DNA from: Desulfuromonadaceae bacterium
Lineage (GTDB): Bacteria > Desulfobacterota > Desulfuromonadia > Desulfuromonadales > Desulfuromonadaceae
DNA length: 64,000 nt
NCBI GenBank assembly: GCA_016936455.1
Contig: JAFGXV010000019.1
Coordinates: 62,001 to 126,000, forward strand
Direction of reading: 5' to 3'
Each line of letters begins with the position of its first letter. The stretch's first letter is position 1. A program made the position numbers and the translations under genes. Of this stretch, positions 33,379 to 43,931 are shown piece after piece. The notes beneath the pieces are model-generated. The model searched no databases and was not told where the DNA came from. It saw nothing but the letters and a program-made list of their open reading frames with translations.

Positions 33379-35760
33379 TCAGTTCAGACGGAAAAAATCA
33401 CGGGCGCGAAATGTTTTTTCGTCAGAGGCGTACCGAGTCGGTGCGGTTCCTGGAGCGAAAACTTCAATGACCGCTTCACTATTGTCTTCTGCTTCGAGCA
33501 AGCCGGTCTTTGGATCAACGGGTAAAAACTGTATCCGGTCCGGAACGGTAAAATTTTGCTTTGGCCAGTCGGCGCAGACGTTGTCCATGAATTTCACCCA
33601 GGCCGGAGCTGCTGCGCGTGAGCCCGTTTCTTTTTTTCCCAGTGGGCGCTCCTGATCATAGCCAACCCAGGATGCTGCAACCAGCTGTGGGGTGTAGCCG
33701 ATAAACCAGGCATCTTTAAGATTATTGGTGGTACCGGTTTTCCCGGCGACGGGCCGGTTCAGCGCTTTTGCCCGCCAGCCCGTTCCCTGCTGAACAACCG
33801 ACTCCAGTACGTTGGTGATCAGGTAGGCGGTTTCTTCCGAGATAACCCGCTGCCTTTTCAGTCGAATCAGTCGCTGATCTGAGGCGAGCCCGTTTGGAAA
33901 ATCAGCCGGATCGACGGATTCCAGTACGCGGCCGTTCCGGTCGCAGACTTTGGTGATATAGGTCGGAGCTGTTTTGACGCCACCGCTCGCAAACACGGCG
34001 TATGCCGTTGCCAGCTCCAGCGGGGTGACGGCATTCGATCCCAGAGCCATGGTCAGATCCAGATTCAGAGGCGATTCGATACCCAGCTTTTTCAGATAAG
34101 CAGCCGTATAGCGCAGCCCGATACTGTCCAGCAGTTTGACGGTAATAATGTTGTAGGAATGGGTCAGAGCCACACGAAGCGGTGTAGGACCGTAAAACTT
34201 ATTGCCGTAGTTTTTGGGTTTCCACTCCCGTACGTCTCCCTCTTCATTCTGATCCCGGTAAATCAACGGGGTATCAAGAATGACACTGGCCGGGGTAAAA
34301 CCATGATCAAATGCGGCCGCATAGATCAGAGGCTTGATCGCTGAACCGGGAAGCCGCCGCGCCTGAATAACCCGATTAAACTGACTGGTGGAAAAATCGT
34401 AACCCCCGACCATAGCGCGTACGAAACCCGTATGAGGGTCGAGGGCAATCAATGCTCCCTGTGCTTGCGGTTGCTGGAAAAGAGTTGCCTGAAAACCCGA
34501 TTCCTCTATGGCGACAATATCGACCGTTACGATGGAACCGGTTGGTATGACCGGATGATCGAAGATGGATGAATCGAAACCCGGGTCCTGATAGTGTTGC
34601 CAGTCAACGATGGAAAAAGGTTGCGCCCACTCGAGTGATGCGAGGGGGATGTGACCGCGCATTTCACCAGCGCGTAGCAGAACAGAATCTTTGTTCTGGC
34701 CAGTAATGACAGCTTCAATACGCTGGTTCACGCTCAGTGCCTGTGTCGGTTGGTGGAGATGGGTGTCTATCCCGTCGGGATCCATAATGCGGGAAATTGG
34801 CTGGAGTCCCTGGCGGTGATCGTAGTCCTGCAGATTGTCTCGCACAGCCTCCTGGGCCTGCTGCTGCATCGAAAGGTTCATGGTGGTATGAACCTGAAGA
34901 CCGCCGCTATAAAGAGTTTCGGTGCCATAGTTTTCTTCGAGGTAGCGTCGCACCTGTTCGCTGAAATAGCCGGTTCCCGCGGCAGAGTTATCGCCTCGCG
35001 GATGAATGGTCAGTTCCTGGGCGTAAGCCTGCTCCGCATCGAGGGGGGAAATGTAGCCGTTGGCTGCCATGCGTTGCAGCACGTAGTGCTGGCGCTCCTT
35101 GGCGCGTTTGAAATGCTGGTAAGGGGAGTAACGGCTGGGAGCCTGAGGTAATCCAGCCAGCATGGAACATTCCGCCAGATTCAATTCTTCAACATTTTTG
35201 GCAAAATAGTTTTCTGCTGCTGCCTGCACTCCGTAGGCGCCGTGTCCGAGATAGATCTGGTTGAGATACAGATAGAGAATCTCGCGTTTGTCGAAATGCT
35301 GTTCCATGCGCCAGGCGAGGATGGCTTCCTTGAATTTACGAGAAAACTTGCGCTCCGGTGTCAGTAACAGACTTTTTGCCACCTGCTGGGTAATGGTGCT
35401 GCCGCCCTGGACAATTCCACCGGCCTGGATGTTCCTGAGGGCGGCGCGAAAAATAGACACCAGGTCGATGCCCTGATGCTCGAAAAACCCGGAATCCTCG
35501 GCGGAAACAAAGGCATGAATCAGCTTCTGTGGCATCTTGCTGACGGGAACCACAATCCGGCGCTCACGGTAGAATTCGGCAATTAACTGGTTGTCTTCAC
35601 TGTAGACCCGCGTGATAACGGGGGGACGATAGTCTTCCAGTTTGTCCATGCGGGGAAGCGATTCGGCGACAAAATAATAGGCACCGATCAGTGCCGACAG
35701 GCCGACAATGGCGCAGCCGCCCAGAAAGAGAAATGAAAATCTCAGTATTTTACGAAACAT
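33379..35760 (-). CDS. mrcA: Penicillin-binding protein 1A (bifunctional transglycosylase/transpeptidase)
   Basis: PBP1A polymerises and crosslinks peptidoglycan at the outer face of the inner membrane. The 793-aa protein has an N-terminal anchor (ILRFSFLFLGGCAIVGLSALIGAYYF), a GT51 domain with SAEDSGFFEHQGID and GGSTITQQVAKSLLL, then a transpeptidase domain with the catalytic S-x-x-K in PGSAIKP, the S-x-N in THSYNIIT, and KTGTTN. The ATG at 35760 (MFRKILRF) gives the family start; a longer frame to 35811 adds an unlikely leader. It is on the same strand as the upstream cyclase gene, 222 nt away, and is probably transcribed separately. Confidence 0.95.
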   Translation of the reverse strand: MFRKILRFSFLFLGGCAIVGLSALIGAYYFVAESLPRMDKLEDYRPPVITRVYSEDNQLIAEFYRERRIVVPVSKMPQKLIHAFVSAEDSGFFEHQGIDLVSIFRAALRNIQAGGIVQGGSTITQQVAKSLLLTPERKFSRKFKEAILAWRMEQHFDKREILYLYLNQIYLGHGAYGVQAAAENYFAKNVEELNLAECSMLAGLPQAPSRYSPYQHFKRAKERQHYVLQRMAANGYISPLDAEQAYAQELTIHPRGDNSAAGTGYFSEQVRRYLEENYGTETLYSGGLQVHTTMNLSMQQQAQEAVRDNLQDYDHRQGLQPISRIMDPDGIDTHLHQPTQALSVNQRIEAVITGQNKDSVLLRAGEMRGHIPLASLEWAQPFSIVDWQHYQDPGFDSSIFDHPVIPTGSIVTVDIVAIEESGFQATLFQQPQAQGALIALDPHTGFVRAMVGGYDFSTSQFNRVIQARRLPGSAIKPLIYAAAFDHGFTPASVILDTPLIYRDQNEEGDVREWKPKNYGNKFYGPTPLRVALTHSYNIITVKLLDSIGLRYTAAYLKKLGIESPLNLDLTMALGSNAVTPLELATAYAVFASGGVKTAPTYITKVCDRNGRVLESVDPADFPNGLASDQRLIRLKRQRVISEETAYLITNVLESVVQQGTGWRAKALNRPVAGKTGTTNNLKDAWFIGYTPQLVAASWVGYDQERPLGKKETGSRAAAPAWVKFMDNVCADWPKQNFTVPDRIQFLPVDPKTGLLEAEDNSEAVIEVFAPGTAPTRYASDEKTFRARDFFRLN

Positions 35761-35982
35761 CCAGCGTACTTTCCATGAAACATAAGAATTGGTCGTTGCG
35801 AAGCGGATCACACGCTCTACATGATATAGGGCCGCTTTTGCGGAGTAAAGTGATCTGACGATGAATTGTTGGTGCGTGGCATGGTGCGAGGGTCGAGAAC
35901 AGGCAGGTCCGGTCAGAACAACGAGCGATTTCTGCGGCGGGTCAACGTTGACATGAGCGCAGGTGGCCGCCCCACAGGAGGC

Positions 35983-38031
35983 CTATTCTCTTGTCGCGCC
36001 GTGCGGGAAAGGAATAATCTGCCCCATTTTGTTACGGTACATTCTCTTGTCGGCCAGCTTGAATAATTCGCCTTCCGTGCGTCCGTCTTCGGGATAGTTG
36101 GCAAAGCCGACACTGGCTGAAAGCTCAATCTCGATGTCACCGATCTTGAACGGTGTACCAAAAACGTCGATGATGCGGTGGCGCAGCTTTTCCGCCTGAT
36201 CAAGGTCGGTAAAGGGCAGGAACAGGACAAATTCATCCCCTCCCCAACGGCAGGCAACATCCTGAGAGCGCAGAACCTGTTTCAAGCGGCGTGCCACCTT
36301 GATCAGGACCTGATCGCCCACGCTATGGCCATGGGTATCGTTGACGGGCTTGAAGCGGTCCAGATCGACCACCAGCAGGCTGAACCCGCGGTCATCGGAC
36401 TTGTCCATGGCTTTCTGAATCACCTGGTTGAGATACAGCCGGTTGGCGATGCCCGTCAGCGGGTCGGTGTGGGCGCGGGTATAAACCTCTTCCTCCTGTT
36501 GCTTGCGGTCGGTAATGTCGACAGCAAAGTGCAGATAGAGATCGTCATCCTGCCCTTCAACCGGCCGCCAACACACCATGTCCCAGCGACCATCTTCATG
36601 CTGGTGTTCAATGGTGCCGGCGCGCCGGCGCTCCTGACCGTCCATTATTTGGCAACACGGGCTCGGTTCACCGATCCGGATGCCCATTTCCAGCGCTCTG
36701 CGGTTGGCATTGATGACCTTGCGCGTCGAATAGCGCGCCAGAATGGCCGGATAAGGCAGAGCATCCAGCAGAACCTGATTGAATTTCTGCGACTCAACCA
36801 GCTCTTTCTGGGCCTTCAGCTCACGCTGCTTGTGATCGTAACTGCGCAGGGCAAAGCACAGATCATCGCGCAATCGCTCCAGAAGTTCGATGTGGCCCGG
36901 GGTAAAGAATCCAACTTCGGCGGCGTAGATCTTCAGCGCACCCAGTTCCTGTTCCGAGCACAGAATGGGCAGAACAGCGGAGGAGCGGATGCCGGCAGCG
37001 CGCGCCTGCTGCTCCCAGGGCGAACCGGCCAGTTCGCGCAGGAAATCATTGGTCACCACGGTCCGTCGCTCGCGGATGGCCTGGCTGGTTGGGCCGCGCC
37101 CTTCCGCATACGCCGGATCTGTGCTGACCTGAACGTTTTTGATGTAGTGCTGACAGCCATCATCCCCGGCGCTGGCAACAGGCGACAGATTTTTGGTCGT
37201 TGAATTGAGCAGCGACACGCAGGCCAGCTGAAACTGACCATACTGAACGGCAATCTGACACAGCTCCTGAAACAGCAGCTGCGGTGTTTCGATGCGCATC
37301 ATGGCCTGATTGGCAGCACCAAGGGCGCTGTAGAGGTTGTTGATGGACTGAAGTTCCTCCTGCATGCGTTGACGCTGGACCAGCCACTGCTGCAGATTTT
37401 TCTGCCCAAGCCGCAGCGCCCAGGTACCCAGGCCCCAGATAAAGATGCAGGCCAGGTTGAAGCTGATGGTTTTCGTCGCCAGCATGGCCTCAATCGGCGC
37501 CAGCGGCACCTGAATGCTCAGGGCGCCGGGAACCACCAGGTCGCCATAGTCCGGATGGCATTCCAGGCAGCGCGGTCCGCCGATCATGGGATAGAGTTCG
37601 CGGTACAGCCTTGTTGTTTCAGACTGAAAATCCACCTTGACAACCTCGCGCAGCTGCAGGCGGGTAAACTGTGCCAGCTCCCAGCTGTCGGGGTTGTTCT
37701 GGGCATTGATCGGAAACGGGCTGATCAGTCGGCTGCGAACACTTTTGTCGGGCAGCAGGGACTGGATCTGGCTGAGCACCTGCGCGGGTGCCAGCACCTG
37801 CTCCTCCCCCTCTGCATCCAGGGTCACGAGCTGTCCCTGGTGCAGCGCCCAACTCAGGATTTTATCGCTGCGCTCTTTTTCCAGCGATGCCGACTGGCGT
37901 GCCAGCTGGTTGACTTCATTGTCGCTCTGGTAGATGTTGAAACCGAGACCGACAAATGCCAGAAGCAGCCAGCAGAATTGCAGCAGGCGAAAGAAGAGGC
38001 GGAATGAACGGTTCTCATGATTAAAATTCAA
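35983..38031 (-). CDS. Membrane diguanylate cyclase with periplasmic heme-c-type sensor, GAF, PAS and GGDEF domains
   Basis: The protein (about 682 aa) makes c-di-GMP. Order: TM1 (about 12-35), periplasmic DUF3365/Tll0287-like region ending in CLECH (155-159, a c-type heme motif), TM2 (about 187-205), GAF (226-396), PAS (416-506), GGDEF (about 515-672) with intact GGDEF at 597-601 and inhibitory site RSQD at 588-591. It is therefore predicted active and feedback-inhibited, sensing redox or a gas in the periplasm. Start: TTG at 38031 behind GGGAGG, overlapping the upstream EAL gene by 11 nt; an in-frame ATG at 38088 would overlap more. Confidence 0.9.
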   Translation of the reverse strand: MNFNHENRSFRLFFRLLQFCWLLLAFVGLGFNIYQSDNEVNQLARQSASLEKERSDKILSWALHQGQLVTLDAEGEEQVLAPAQVLSQIQSLLPDKSVRSRLISPFPINAQNNPDSWELAQFTRLQLREVVKVDFQSETTRLYRELYPMIGGPRCLECHPDYGDLVVPGALSIQVPLAPIEAMLATKTISFNLACIFIWGLGTWALRLGQKNLQQWLVQRQRMQEELQSINNLYSALGAANQAMMRIETPQLLFQELCQIAVQYGQFQLACVSLLNSTTKNLSPVASAGDDGCQHYIKNVQVSTDPAYAEGRGPTSQAIRERRTVVTNDFLRELAGSPWEQQARAAGIRSSAVLPILCSEQELGALKIYAAEVGFFTPGHIELLERLRDDLCFALRSYDHKQRELKAQKELVESQKFNQVLLDALPYPAILARYSTRKVINANRRALEMGIRIGEPSPCCQIMDGQERRRAGTIEHQHEDGRWDMVCWRPVEGQDDDLYLHFAVDITDRKQQEEEVYTRAHTDPLTGIANRLYLNQVIQKAMDKSDDRGFSLLVVDLDRFKPVNDTHGHSVGDQVLIKVARRLKQVLRSQDVACRWGGDEFVLFLPFTDLDQAEKLRHRIIDVFGTPFKIGDIEIELSASVGFANYPEDGRTEGELFKLADKRMYRNKMGQIIPFPHGATRE

Positions 38032-41000
38032 GCTCACCCCTCCCGTCGGCTGTGGAGGGTCGGTTGATGTGGGGATAATACGCGGCAAATTCAGCCGCCG
38101 TCAGCGGTTTGCTGAACAGGTAGCCTTGCAGCTCATCACAGCCTTCCTGGTGCAGAAAAGCCCGCTGGGCTTCCGTTTCGACCCCTTCAGCCGTGATGTT
38201 CAGATTCAGGCTGCGGCCGATGGCGATAATGGCGCGTACAATCTGTTCACCATCGCTGTTTTTTTCAATGTCCCAGACAAAGGAGCGATCAATTTTGAGT
38301 CGATGAATGGGAAGTTTTTTCAAATAGTTGAGCGATGAATGGCCGGTACCAAAATCGTCGACGGATAGCTCTACGCCGAGGCGGCGGATCTCATTCAGCA
38401 GTTCGATCGATGCTTCCGGCTGCTGCATGATGAAGCCTTCGGTGATTTCAAGCTCCAGACAGTGGCCGGGACAGCCGGACCGTTTCAAGACGTTTTCCAC
38501 CGTCTGAGCCAGCTGATTGAGCTGAATCTGGCGGCCTGAGAGGTTGACGGCCATCCGCCTGAGAGCGATCCCTTCATCCTGCCACTGGACAAACTGCCGG
38601 CAGGCCTGTTCCATCACCCACTCGCCAATTTCCAGAATCAGCCCGGTTTCCTCACTCAGGGGAATGAATCTGTCCGGCGCCACACTGCCCATTACCGGAT
38701 GGAACCAGCGCAGCAAGGCTTCTGCGGCAATGATGGTCTGACCGTCAACGTCGAGCTGCGGCTGGTAATAGACTTCCAGCTCATTCTGACGGATCGCATT
38801 GCGCAGGGCGGTTTCCATCTGCATGCGCTCAAGAGCTTGTTCCGCCAGTTCACTGCTATATCGACGATAGGTGTTCTTGCCGCTTTTTTGGGACTGATGC
38901 ATGGCCAGGTCGGCATTTTTCAGCAGAATCTGCTCGTCATTGGCGGAGGTCAGGTCGGCGATGCCGATGCTGGCGCTGATAAAGAGTTCGTATCCGTCAA
39001 AATGGAAGGGAGCGTCGAGCGTCTTCAGGATGCTCTGCACCCGGCCATCGATTTCGAAAGGGGCGAGGTTGAGAGCGAAGACAATGACGAATTCGTCGGC
39101 ATTGAGGTGAAACAGCTGACAGTGCTGTTGCTGACAGAGCTGATGCAGGCGCTCGGCGACCTCTTTGAGAACCAGGTCGCCGTAATGGTGTCCAAGGCTG
39201 TCGTTGATTTTTTTGAAGTTATCCAGATCCAGATACAGGATCGCCCCCTGTGACGGGTGTTGCCCGGCTGAGGTCATCATCTGCTGAAGACAGCTTTGCA
39301 ACTTGATACGGTTGGGCAGTCCGGTCAGGGGATGGTGGTGGGCCAGGTAGTCGAGTTTTTCCGCTGAGCGCCACATGGGCGTGACATCGGAGAAGACACC
39401 AACGTAGTTGACAACCTCCCCCTTGTCGACAACGGTGCTGATGGTCAGACGCTGGCGGTAGATTTCGCCATTTTTACGCCGATTCCACAGCTCGCCACTC
39501 CAGTGGCCGTTTTGTTGCAGTTCCTGCCACATCTGCTGGTAGAAGGCGAGGTTGTGTTGCCCGGATTTGAGCAGCGCCGGTGTCTGCCCGATTGCTTCTT
39601 CCTCGCTGTAGCCGGTGATAGTGGAGAAGGCTTCATTGACGGCCAGAATGCGATTCTTTTCATCGGTAATGGTGATGCCCTCTGTGGTGTTCTTGAAAAC
39701 CTTCTCGGCCAGACGCAGCTTGGCCTGTTGTTTATGCTGCTCTGTCACATCCTGGGCCACTACGGCGCAGCCGGTAATGATGCCCTCGTTGTCATAGACT
39801 GGGTAGATGGTGCGATCAAGAATGCGTCCATCATCTCGATAGCGCAGGGCTTTTTTAATTTCTCCGTCACGCATTACATCAAGGGCGGGACATTGCTCGC
39901 ATGGGTCCGTACAGTCCCAGAAGATGCTGTGACAGCTCTTGCCGAAGTAGTCGTTGTCATCGACGTGGTAGGCTTCGCGCGCAGCGCGGTTGAGCAGTTG
40001 AATGTTCAGCTGCTGGTCCAGCATGATCAGCACGTCACTCATGCTGTCGGTGATCTCGCGGAAGCGTGTTTCACTGCGCTGGAGCTGCTGGGAAAACTGC
40101 CGTCTCTCGGTGACATCTTCCAGGAACATGATCGTGCACAGATAGTTTTCTCCATTTTCCAGCACCGGAAAAGAGCGGACCCGGTAAATTCGATCACAGA
40201 TCTCCAGATCGTCAATATGAATCCGATGGTTTCTCTGTACGCTGTCAATAGCGAAGATGGGGGTTTCCTGGTGAGGAAAAAACTGCCAGTAGGGTTTTCC
40301 AACCACGTCACTCAGGTAGGCACCGGCTTCCCGCAGGTAGGCTCGGTTGGCCTTGATCAGGTTGCCTTGGCGGTCGTGAATCAGGGCGGGTGCTGCGATG
40401 GCATTAAAGGCGTTGTCCCAGAGAATTTCCGATTGGCGCAATTCACGGGTCTGGTCGGCCACGCGTTTTTCCAGCGAGAGATTCAGGGCTGTTATCTGCT
40501 CATTGGTCAGTTGCAGTTCCTCTTCGGCCTGCTCCAGCCGCGAAACCGTGTCTTCGAGGCAGCGATGGGAAAAACGGATCGAGCGGAAGATCAGGAAGAT
40601 GAGAATGAACACGGCAAAAATGGCGGTTCCGGCTTCGTAGCGCCGGTTGCGGAAGTTGCGGTATTTGGCGATAGACAGATCCTCACGCAACCGTTCCAGC
40701 TGCTGATTGGTTGTTAGCACGATGCGGTTGGCATTTTCCAGCAGGCGCTCGAAGTTCGCGGTGACTTTCTTTTCATGTTCCCGCAGCTCCAACGCGACTT
40801 GTTTTAGCCTGGCACTGCCGGGTTGCGGGCTGACTAGCAGCTGGTTGCGCAGTCTGGTTTTATCGATGGTCTCGCTGATGAGCTGCTGAACGCTCACCAG
40901 CTGTGGCCGCAGGGTCAGTACGTCGAGATGATACTCATTCGGATTGACGGGGCGATAGCTCAGGCTTAGCCGAGCCTGGTTCTGTTGGGGAAGATTGAGT

Positions 41001-41344
41001 GGCAGTTCGCGGATCAGGGTGCCGCCGTCGGCAATGATGGTGAGAATGTGGTTCAGCTGGTGGATGCGCTGGTAACTGCTGCGGATGATCAGACTCTGCC
41101 GGTCGTCGTTGGCTTCGACCAGCAATTGCAGAAAGTCGTTGTGCAGCCTTGAAAGTTCTTCAAGCAGCAGATCCCCCAATTCCCGCTTGGCCGACATGTT
41201 GAGAATCTGCTGGTTGGTCTCCAGCTCGTAGTCATACATCACCTGTCCCTGATAGAGGATCAGGCCGAACACCGAGGACACCACAAACAGGGTCGCCAGC
41301 AGGGGCAGATAACCCGATTTCATCAGTCTGCAGCGGCACGCCAT
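38021..41344 (-). CDS. Membrane PAS-PAS-PAS-GGDEF(degenerate)-EAL phosphodiesterase
   Basis: A 1107-aa sensor likely to break down c-di-GMP. TM1 (about 10-31), a helical periplasmic domain (32-238), TM2 (239-255), a coiled coil, and three PAS domains (about 306-410, 425-535, 545-655). The second PAS has a Cys cluster, C471-H, C478, C482, C485 (PCxxCP type), possibly redox- or metal-binding. GGDEF reads NADEF (748-752), so cyclase activity is probably lost and it may bind GTP as a regulator. EAL is intact: EAL 875-877, ELEITE, VDDFGTGHSSL, KIDRSFV, TAEGVET. It is 3 nt after the binding-lipoprotein gene and coupled to the cyclase gene. Confidence 0.92.
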   Translation of the reverse strand: MACRCRLMKSGYLPLLATLFVVSSVFGLILYQGQVMYDYELETNQQILNMSAKRELGDLLLEELSRLHNDFLQLLVEANDDRQSLIIRSSYQRIHQLNHILTIIADGGTLIRELPLNLPQQNQARLSLSYRPVNPNEYHLDVLTLRPQLVSVQQLISETIDKTRLRNQLLVSPQPGSARLKQVALELREHEKKVTANFERLLENANRIVLTTNQQLERLREDLSIAKYRNFRNRRYEAGTAIFAVFILIFLIFRSIRFSHRCLEDTVSRLEQAEEELQLTNEQITALNLSLEKRVADQTRELRQSEILWDNAFNAIAAPALIHDRQGNLIKANRAYLREAGAYLSDVVGKPYWQFFPHQETPIFAIDSVQRNHRIHIDDLEICDRIYRVRSFPVLENGENYLCTIMFLEDVTERRQFSQQLQRSETRFREITDSMSDVLIMLDQQLNIQLLNRAAREAYHVDDNDYFGKSCHSIFWDCTDPCEQCPALDVMRDGEIKKALRYRDDGRILDRTIYPVYDNEGIITGCAVVAQDVTEQHKQQAKLRLAEKVFKNTTEGITITDEKNRILAVNEAFSTITGYSEEEAIGQTPALLKSGQHNLAFYQQMWQELQQNGHWSGELWNRRKNGEIYRQRLTISTVVDKGEVVNYVGVFSDVTPMWRSAEKLDYLAHHHPLTGLPNRIKLQSCLQQMMTSAGQHPSQGAILYLDLDNFKKINDSLGHHYGDLVLKEVAERLHQLCQQQHCQLFHLNADEFVIVFALNLAPFEIDGRVQSILKTLDAPFHFDGYELFISASIGIADLTSANDEQILLKNADLAMHQSQKSGKNTYRRYSSELAEQALERMQMETALRNAIRQNELEVYYQPQLDVDGQTIIAAEALLRWFHPVMGSVAPDRFIPLSEETGLILEIGEWVMEQACRQFVQWQDEGIALRRMAVNLSGRQIQLNQLAQTVENVLKRSGCPGHCLELEITEGFIMQQPEASIELLNEIRRLGVELSVDDFGTGHSSLNYLKKLPIHRLKIDRSFVWDIEKNSDGEQIVRAIIAIGRSLNLNITAEGVETEAQRAFLHQEGCDELQGYLFSKPLTAAEFAAYYPHINRPSTADGRGELEF

Positions 41345-41347
41345 CGG

Positions 41348-42124
41348 CTAGTCTCCAAAGCCGTAGCTGGCAAGGATGGACCGGCCGACATCACAAGTGA
41401 TCCAGTCAAGAAATTTATCGGCCAGCTCGGGTTGCCGCGCCGTGGTCAGCACGGCCATGATCAGAGGGTGGCTGTGGCGCAGTGGTTTGGGCAGAGCGAT
41501 CAGGTCGACGGCCTCGCGGTTTTCGGGACTGGTTAGGGCGGATGCGGTCCAGTTGAGGGCGAGATCGGCCTTTCCACTGCGCAGAAGTTCAAGGATATCT
41601 TTGGAGTCCGTGGCCAGAAAAGTCGCGTGGTTGATCGCTACATCGTAGAGACCCTGTTGGGTCAGTATCTCCCGGGTTTCCTTGCCGATAGAGCTGCTCT
41701 CGGCTATGCCGAGAACGGTCCGGTAGCGGCCGCTGACAAACTGTGTCAGATCTGGTGTGAGATTGAGGGGGTTGCCCTTGGCCACCAGCAGTACCGCACG
41801 ATTATAGCCGATAATTTTGGTCTGGTCAACCAGACCCTCCTGGCGGCAGGCCTCAACATACTGCTCGCTCCCCGGCAGAAAGAGATCCCCGACACGATTG
41901 ATGCGAATACTCAGCAGCAGGTTGCCCGAACCTTCCGAGAGGATTTTGATAACGCAGTCTTCCTTTTTTTCAAACTCATCCGCCACAGAACGCACCGCTC
42001 CCGCCATGGTGGTTCCACAGTAGATCAGAAGTTCCTTTTGAGCGGTCTGCTCCGGTTGCTCGCTGCAGCTGACAAGCAAAAAAGTACTCACAACGGTAAA
42101 GAAAAAAACTGAGGCAATGCGCAT
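41348..42124 (-). CDS. ModA-like substrate-binding lipoprotein
   Basis: A 258-aa exported protein with a lipoprotein signal (FLLVSC, Cys near residue 20) and a type-II periplasmic binding fold of the ModA/anion-binding kind: LLIYCGTTMAGAVRSVADEFEK, then EGSGNLLLSI and VGDLFLPGSEQYV. No permease or ATPase gene is next to it; instead the next gene, 3 nt on, encodes the membrane phosphodiesterase. That suggests it presents a bound oxyanion or other small ligand to the sensor rather than feeding a transporter. Ligand unknown. It starts the three-gene c-di-GMP operon. Confidence 0.85.
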   Translation of the reverse strand: MRIASVFFFTVVSTFLLVSCSEQPEQTAQKELLIYCGTTMAGAVRSVADEFEKKEDCVIKILSEGSGNLLLSIRINRVGDLFLPGSEQYVEACRQEGLVDQTKIIGYNRAVLLVAKGNPLNLTPDLTQFVSGRYRTVLGIAESSSIGKETREILTQQGLYDVAINHATFLATDSKDILELLRSGKADLALNWTASALTSPENREAVDLIALPKPLRHSHPLIMAVLTTARQPELADKFLDWITCDVGRSILASYGFGD

Positions 42125-42191
42125 CGTCGTCTTATGTCATGTGTTTTCTTGCCAATGAAAAGGATGAAAAGATGCTGATGTCCCCTGCGTC

Positions 42192-43931
42192 TCAGCCGCG
42201 CTCATGCCAGCCGATCTGCTTCTTTTTCCCAGGGTTGGTTCTGGCGTGGCGGGCATCAGCACAGTCGTTTTTCAGCTTGAAACGCAGCAGCATCGCCAGC
42301 AGCCGCTCGGCCTGGCTGGCCAGCTCTTCGGCCGAGGCAGCCCCCTGTTCCGCATTGGCCGTATTCTGCTGGGTGACATCATCGATCTGGCCAATGCCGA
42401 TGTTGATCTGGGAGATGCCCACCGACTGCTCATTGCTGGCGGCCGAGATTTCGGCAATCAGATCGGAAACCTTGCCCGAGCGGCCGACGATTTCACCCAG
42501 GGCCGCGGCTGTCTGTTTGGCAATTTCGGCACCGTTCTGGGCTTTGGCCACAGAGCCTTCGATGAGCTCGGCGGTTTCACTGGCCGCTTTGGCACTGCGG
42601 GCCGCCAGGTTGCGCACTTCCTCGGCGACGACGGCAAAACCCTTGCCGTGCTGACCGGCGCGCGCGGCTTCAACGGCGGCGTTAAGGGCCAGCAGGTTGG
42701 TCTGGAACGCGATTTCATCAATGACCTTGATGATCTTCGAGATGTTCTGCCCGGCTTCATTGATTTCCGCCATGGCGACAACCATCTGTTCCATGGAGTG
42801 GTTGCCGCGATTCGCCGCCTGGCTGGCTTCATTCGACAGGGCCGCGGCCTGACGTGCATTGTCGGCGTTGTGTTCGGTCTGCGACGCCAGCTGGTTGATG
42901 GATGCGGCAATTTCCTGCAGCGAACTGGCCGATTCCGTTGCTCCCTGCGACAGGGACTGGCTGCCATCGGCAATCTGGGTCGCCCCGGCGTCGATCTGCT
43001 GACCAAGTTGCTGGATGTCGCACATCATGCGGTTGAGATCACCCTCCATGGTGCGCAGGGCGCCACGGATGACATCCTGCTCATCCTTCTGGTGAATGTC
43101 AAATGTGAGGTCTCCCTGAGCCAGCTTCTGCAGGCTGTCAACAATTTCATGCTCAAGGCTGTCGGCAAAGTCATCCAGGGTTGCGGCCATTTTGCCGATT
43201 TCATCCCTGCGGTTGAGCTGCAGCCGTCGTCCGATGTGGCCGAGCGACATTTCCTGCAGCATGTCGACCACTTGAGAAATGGGCCGCGACAGGCCGTGGG
43301 CAAACCAGATGACCACCAGAGTTGAGGCCAGAATGGTGAAGGCGATGATTCCGGCTGCGCCGTAGAGCATGACACGGCTTTCTGCGGCCACATCGTCGGT
43401 GTAGAGGCCACTGCCGATGATCCAGTTCCATTGGGGAACGCGCTTGACGTAGGAGATTTTGTCCACGGGTTTCTGGCTGCCGGGCTTGCTCCACTGATAG
43501 TGAACAAATCCACCCTCCGTGCCGCGGGTGACCTTGACCATCTCAATGAACAGCTTGGTACCGTTGGGGTCGGCGACATCGCTGATGTCCTTGCCGTCCA
43601 GGGCCGGCTTGAAAGGATGCATGATCATGCGCGGCGTGGTGTCGTTGATCCAGAAATACTCCTCACCCCCGTAGCGCAGCGCTTTGACAGCTTCGATGGC
43701 GAGCTGCTGGGCCTGTTGGTTGCTGATCTGGCCCGAACTGGCTTGATCCGCAAAGTGTGAAACCATGCTCCACGCGGTTTCAACCTGGGATTTCACCATG
43801 GCGTAGCGCTCTTTGTACAGATTTTCACTGGCTTTCCAGTAGAGTCCGCCAAAGACCAGACACATCAACGGCACGGCCAGAGCAAAAAGCGCGTAGACCT
43901 TGTTGGCAATTTTCAGATCTTTAAAACTCAT
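42192..43931 (-). CDS. Methyl-accepting chemotaxis protein with single Cache domain
   Basis: A 579-aa chemoreceptor: TM1 (about 12-30), a periplasmic sCache_2 domain ([27 protein letters not shown]), TM2 (about 195-215), HAMP, a second HAMP-like linker, and the signalling domain with the hairpin tip [38 protein letters not shown] that contacts CheA/CheW. sCache_2 receptors usually sense small carboxylates. No CheR/CheB docking pentapeptide is seen at the C-terminus, which instead ends in a basic tail. Start ATG at 43931 behind GGAG. It is 67 nt upstream of the lipoprotein operon on the same strand. Confidence 0.95.
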   Translation of the reverse strand: MSFKDLKIANKVYALFALAVPLMCLVFGGLYWKASENLYKERYAMVKSQVETAWSMVSHFADQASSGQISNQQAQQLAIEAVKALRYGGEEYFWINDTTPRMIMHPFKPALDGKDISDVADPNGTKLFIEMVKVTRGTEGGFVHYQWSKPGSQKPVDKISYVKRVPQWNWIIGSGLYTDDVAAESRVMLYGAAGIIAFTILASTLVVIWFAHGLSRPISQVVDMLQEMSLGHIGRRLQLNRRDEIGKMAATLDDFADSLEHEIVDSLQKLAQGDLTFDIHQKDEQDVIRGALRTMEGDLNRMMCDIQQLGQQIDAGATQIADGSQSLSQGATESASSLQEIAASINQLASQTEHNADNARQAAALSNEASQAANRGNHSMEQMVVAMAEINEAGQNISKIIKVIDEIAFQTNLLALNAAVEAARAGQHGKGFAVVAEEVRNLAARSAKAASETAELIEGSVAKAQNGAEIAKQTAAALGEIVGRSGKVSDLIAEISAASNEQSVGISQINIGIGQIDDVTQQNTANAEQGAASAEELASQAERLLAMLLRFKLKNDCADARHARTNPGKKKQIGWHERG

